From NCBI RefSeq assembly GCF_003025555.1, contig NZ_PYMH01000002.1, positions 62,001-126,000 on the forward strand: DNA of 64,000 nt. The letters are read 5' to 3'. The notes below the pieces were generated by a model that worked only from the letters and a program-made list of their open reading frames with translations, did not search any database and was not told where the DNA came from. Position numbers and translations under genes: made by a program. This stretch comes from Photobacterium lutimaris (GTDB taxonomy: Bacteria > Pseudomonadota > Gammaproteobacteria > Enterobacterales > Vibrionaceae). Below, one piece after another: positions 62,580 through 64,000 of this stretch. Positions within the stretch are counted from its first letter, which is position 1, and the number at the start of each line of letters is the position of its first letter.

Positions 62580-64000
62580 AATCAGTGGCTGTGGAGTAGG
62601 GATGTCATGGCTTTTTCCTGTTGCTGGCTTTGAATTGTTCCGGGTGGACTAATACCGGGTTGATGGCTTCCAATTGCCTGATAGCCCGCTGTTGGGCTGT
62701 GCGTTTCGGGGCCTTCTTGCTGCGGTTGCGTTTCTGTTGCTGCTCGAATTCCTGTTGTTTGTCCTGGGCAAACTTGAGTACGGCGCCCAGTCGTTTGTTG
62801 TCGACGACTTTGCCTTGGTCTACATCTGCCAACTTATCGAAAACTCTGAAGGTCAGCTTACGGTGGCCGTATAGAATGGCGATGGTGCCATCCGGGCGGT
62901 CCAACACCTTAACAACCTGATTGACTAATCGCTGGTTTTCTTCTGTTGGGTCAATGAGATAGACAACCTTATCATATTGAAAAGTCAGTGATTTGGAGAG
63001 CTTACGTAGCTCTTGCCAGGCAAAAATATCATTTAGCTCTTCAGCTGATTCCCGTAATGGCCGATGCATGTCTTTTGGATACCGCGGAGGCTTGGCAAAA
63101 CGACGGTTGAAATCCGCGATAAAGTCGGGGAGCCATGCATTGGCTTGTTCAATCGTATCAATGCCTTGCAGGCGCATTTCCTTGACTAAGCGATCCTGTA
63201 ACGTTTTATTCGCACGCTCAACGCGGCCCTTGGCTTGTGAACTGTTGGCACAGATCAGCTCGATATTGAGATCATTCAGTACACGACCAAACTGGGTGAG
63301 TCGTTCAGTGTGGGCATCGCGCTTGCTGACATGGAAAACCGCATGCCGGTCACTATAGAACGCGGTGGGTTTGCCGTGCTGTTCAAGGTATTCGCGAGTA
63401 GCAACCATATAATCGAAGGCTGATTCGGTTTCGCTGAAGCGCAGGTTCATCAAGCGGCCAGTGGCATCATCAATATAAACCAGCAAGCAGCATTTGGGGC
63501 TGCGACCTTCGAACCAGTCATGATGGGAGCCGTCAATTTGAACCAGTTCTCCAAGGCAATCACGCCGGTGACGAGGTTGATAGATACGCGGTTTACGTTT
63601 GGCATGGGGAACCCAGAGACCATCGGCAATCATCCATTGGCGTAAGGTTTCAACGGAAACATGGATATCATGAAGCTCAGAGAGTTTTTCATGAGCCAAC
63701 GTCGGGCCGAAATCTTCGTATTGCTGATGGAGCAAGGCCAGTGTCTGTAATTTTAATTTCTCATCATGGCGATGATTGCCAGGCTGACCACGCTTTAAAG
63801 AAACCAAACCAGCAGCACCAAATTCGATGAAGCGTTTGACCAAGCGATAAACTTGGCGAGGACTGAGTTTAAGTAAGCGGGCAGCATCGACACCGGTGAT
63901 CCGTTTATCACAGATGTCTTGGATTAGTTTGATTCTCAGTAATTCATTGTCAGTCATGGTCAATAGCATCCAAGGGCTCAAAACACGGCAAAGAAAGCGT
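62580..64000. mobile_element. ISNCY-family insertion sequence, right end outside the window or at its edge
   Basis: Defined by the transposase. Terminal inverted repeats could not be matched because one end is missing or lies at the last bases of the window; the left limit given is a guess just past the stop codon. Its insertion next to a phage-type gene pair marks this as accessory DNA. Confidence 0.6.
62605..63957 (-). CDS. ISNCY/IS1202-group transposase
   Basis: About 450 residues from ATG 63957; ATG 63969 is equally possible. An N-terminal helix-turn-helix (ITGVDAARLLKLSPRQVYRLVKRF) precedes a DDE integrase core: Asp in ELVQIDGSHHDWFEG, Asp in FYSDRHAVFHV and Glu in SSQAKGRVERANKTLQDRLVKE. 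The C-terminal part is basic and ends in a Lys/Arg/Gln-rich stretch. This is the ISNCY type of the IS1202 group. The insertion sequence is intact in its coding part; the transposase runs toward the left and its right end is at or beyond the window edge. Confidence 0.88.
   Translation of the reverse strand: MTDNELLRIKLIQDICDKRITGVDAARLLKLSPRQVYRLVKRFIEFGAAGLVSLKRGQPGNHRHDEKLKLQTLALLHQQYEDFGPTLAHEKLSELHDIHVSVETLRQWMIADGLWVPHAKRKPRIYQPRHRRDCLGELVQIDGSHHDWFEGRSPKCCLLVYIDDATGRLMNLRFSETESAFDYMVATREYLEQHGKPTAFYSDRHAVFHVSKRDAHTERLTQFGRVLNDLNIELICANSSQAKGRVERANKTLQDRLVKEMRLQGIDTIEQANAWLPDFIADFNRRFAKPPRYPKDMHRPLRESAEELNDIFAWQELRKLSKSLTFQYDKVVYLIDPTEENQRLVNQVVKVLDRPDGTIAILYGHRKLTFRVFDKLADVDQGKVVDNKRLGAVLKFAQDKQQEFEQQQKRNRSKKAPKRTAQQRAIRQLEAINPVLVHPEQFKASNRKKP

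Noticed and set aside
1-64000. CRISPR arrays, rRNA and tRNA genes
   Set aside because: No regularly spaced repeats and no cloverleaf or rRNA sequence were recognised by reading; a tRNA scan would be needed to exclude degenerate ones.

Overview
The window is a gammaproteobacterial chromosome segment, very probably from the Vibrionaceae (Photobacterium, Grimontia or Vibrio-like). The evidence is the family-typical block zapC-rlmKL-glutaredoxin-uup-DUF3466-rmf-fabA-lon-like-matP, a giant 180-kDa-type NAD-glutamate dehydrogenase, the small families DUF2835 and DUF3634, and a ToxR/ToxS-like membrane regulator pair. No rRNA, tRNA or CRISPR array was seen.

Layout. Positions 1-3.4 kb (minus strand) hold transporters: MarC family (cut by the window edge), MgtE, DedA, a ChaA-like antiporter. 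3.8-9.4 kb holds an exported lipoprotein with a glycosidase-like look, two CspA-type cold shock proteins, the pole localizer TmaR, a MipA/OmpV-like outer-membrane protein and AzoR. 9.9-20.5 kb keeps the enterobacterial order rsmF-letB-letA-(ABC exporter)-msrC-proQ-prc, with an ABC exporter inserted behind a good Fur box. 20.6-31.2 kb carries an exported duplicated-domain protein, pncB, pepN, a DUF2835 gene and gdhB. 31.3-44.9 kb is the housekeeping/division block: pyrD (PurR box, clear promoter, pyrimidine-rich start), zapC, rlmKL, a glutaredoxin-like gene, uup, a DUF3466 surface protein, rmf, fabA (FabR operator), a Lon-like protease and matP.

44.9-52.7 kb is a more variable stretch: a PPC/DUF296 protein, a PaaI-type thioesterase, an exported cytochrome c-like protein, a PilZ protein, a stand-alone receiver, then a minus-strand group of an outer-membrane barrel, two exported ferredoxin-fold proteins and a ToxR/ToxS-like pair. 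Two short sequences recur upstream of genes in this group, which suggests shared control.

53.0-60.9 kb is the most unusual part: a compact block of overlapping genes that I read as a tailless, membrane-containing, PM2-like (double jelly-roll capsid) provirus. It has a frame-disrupted genome-packaging ATPase, a P2-like major capsid protein, many tiny single-span membrane proteins, a 16-residue-repeat spike candidate, a receptor-binding candidate, a membrane-anchored muramidase-type protein and holin-like genes. Between ATPase and capsid lies an AT-rich cargo gene for a protein with two MazG-like domains, each followed by a cysteine cluster. No replication initiator, integrase or repressor was recognised inside the block, so it may be incomplete or defective.

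60.9-64 kb holds a lipoprotein, a phage-type helix-turn-helix protein with a small upstream partner, and an ISNCY/IS1202-type transposase running off the right edge.
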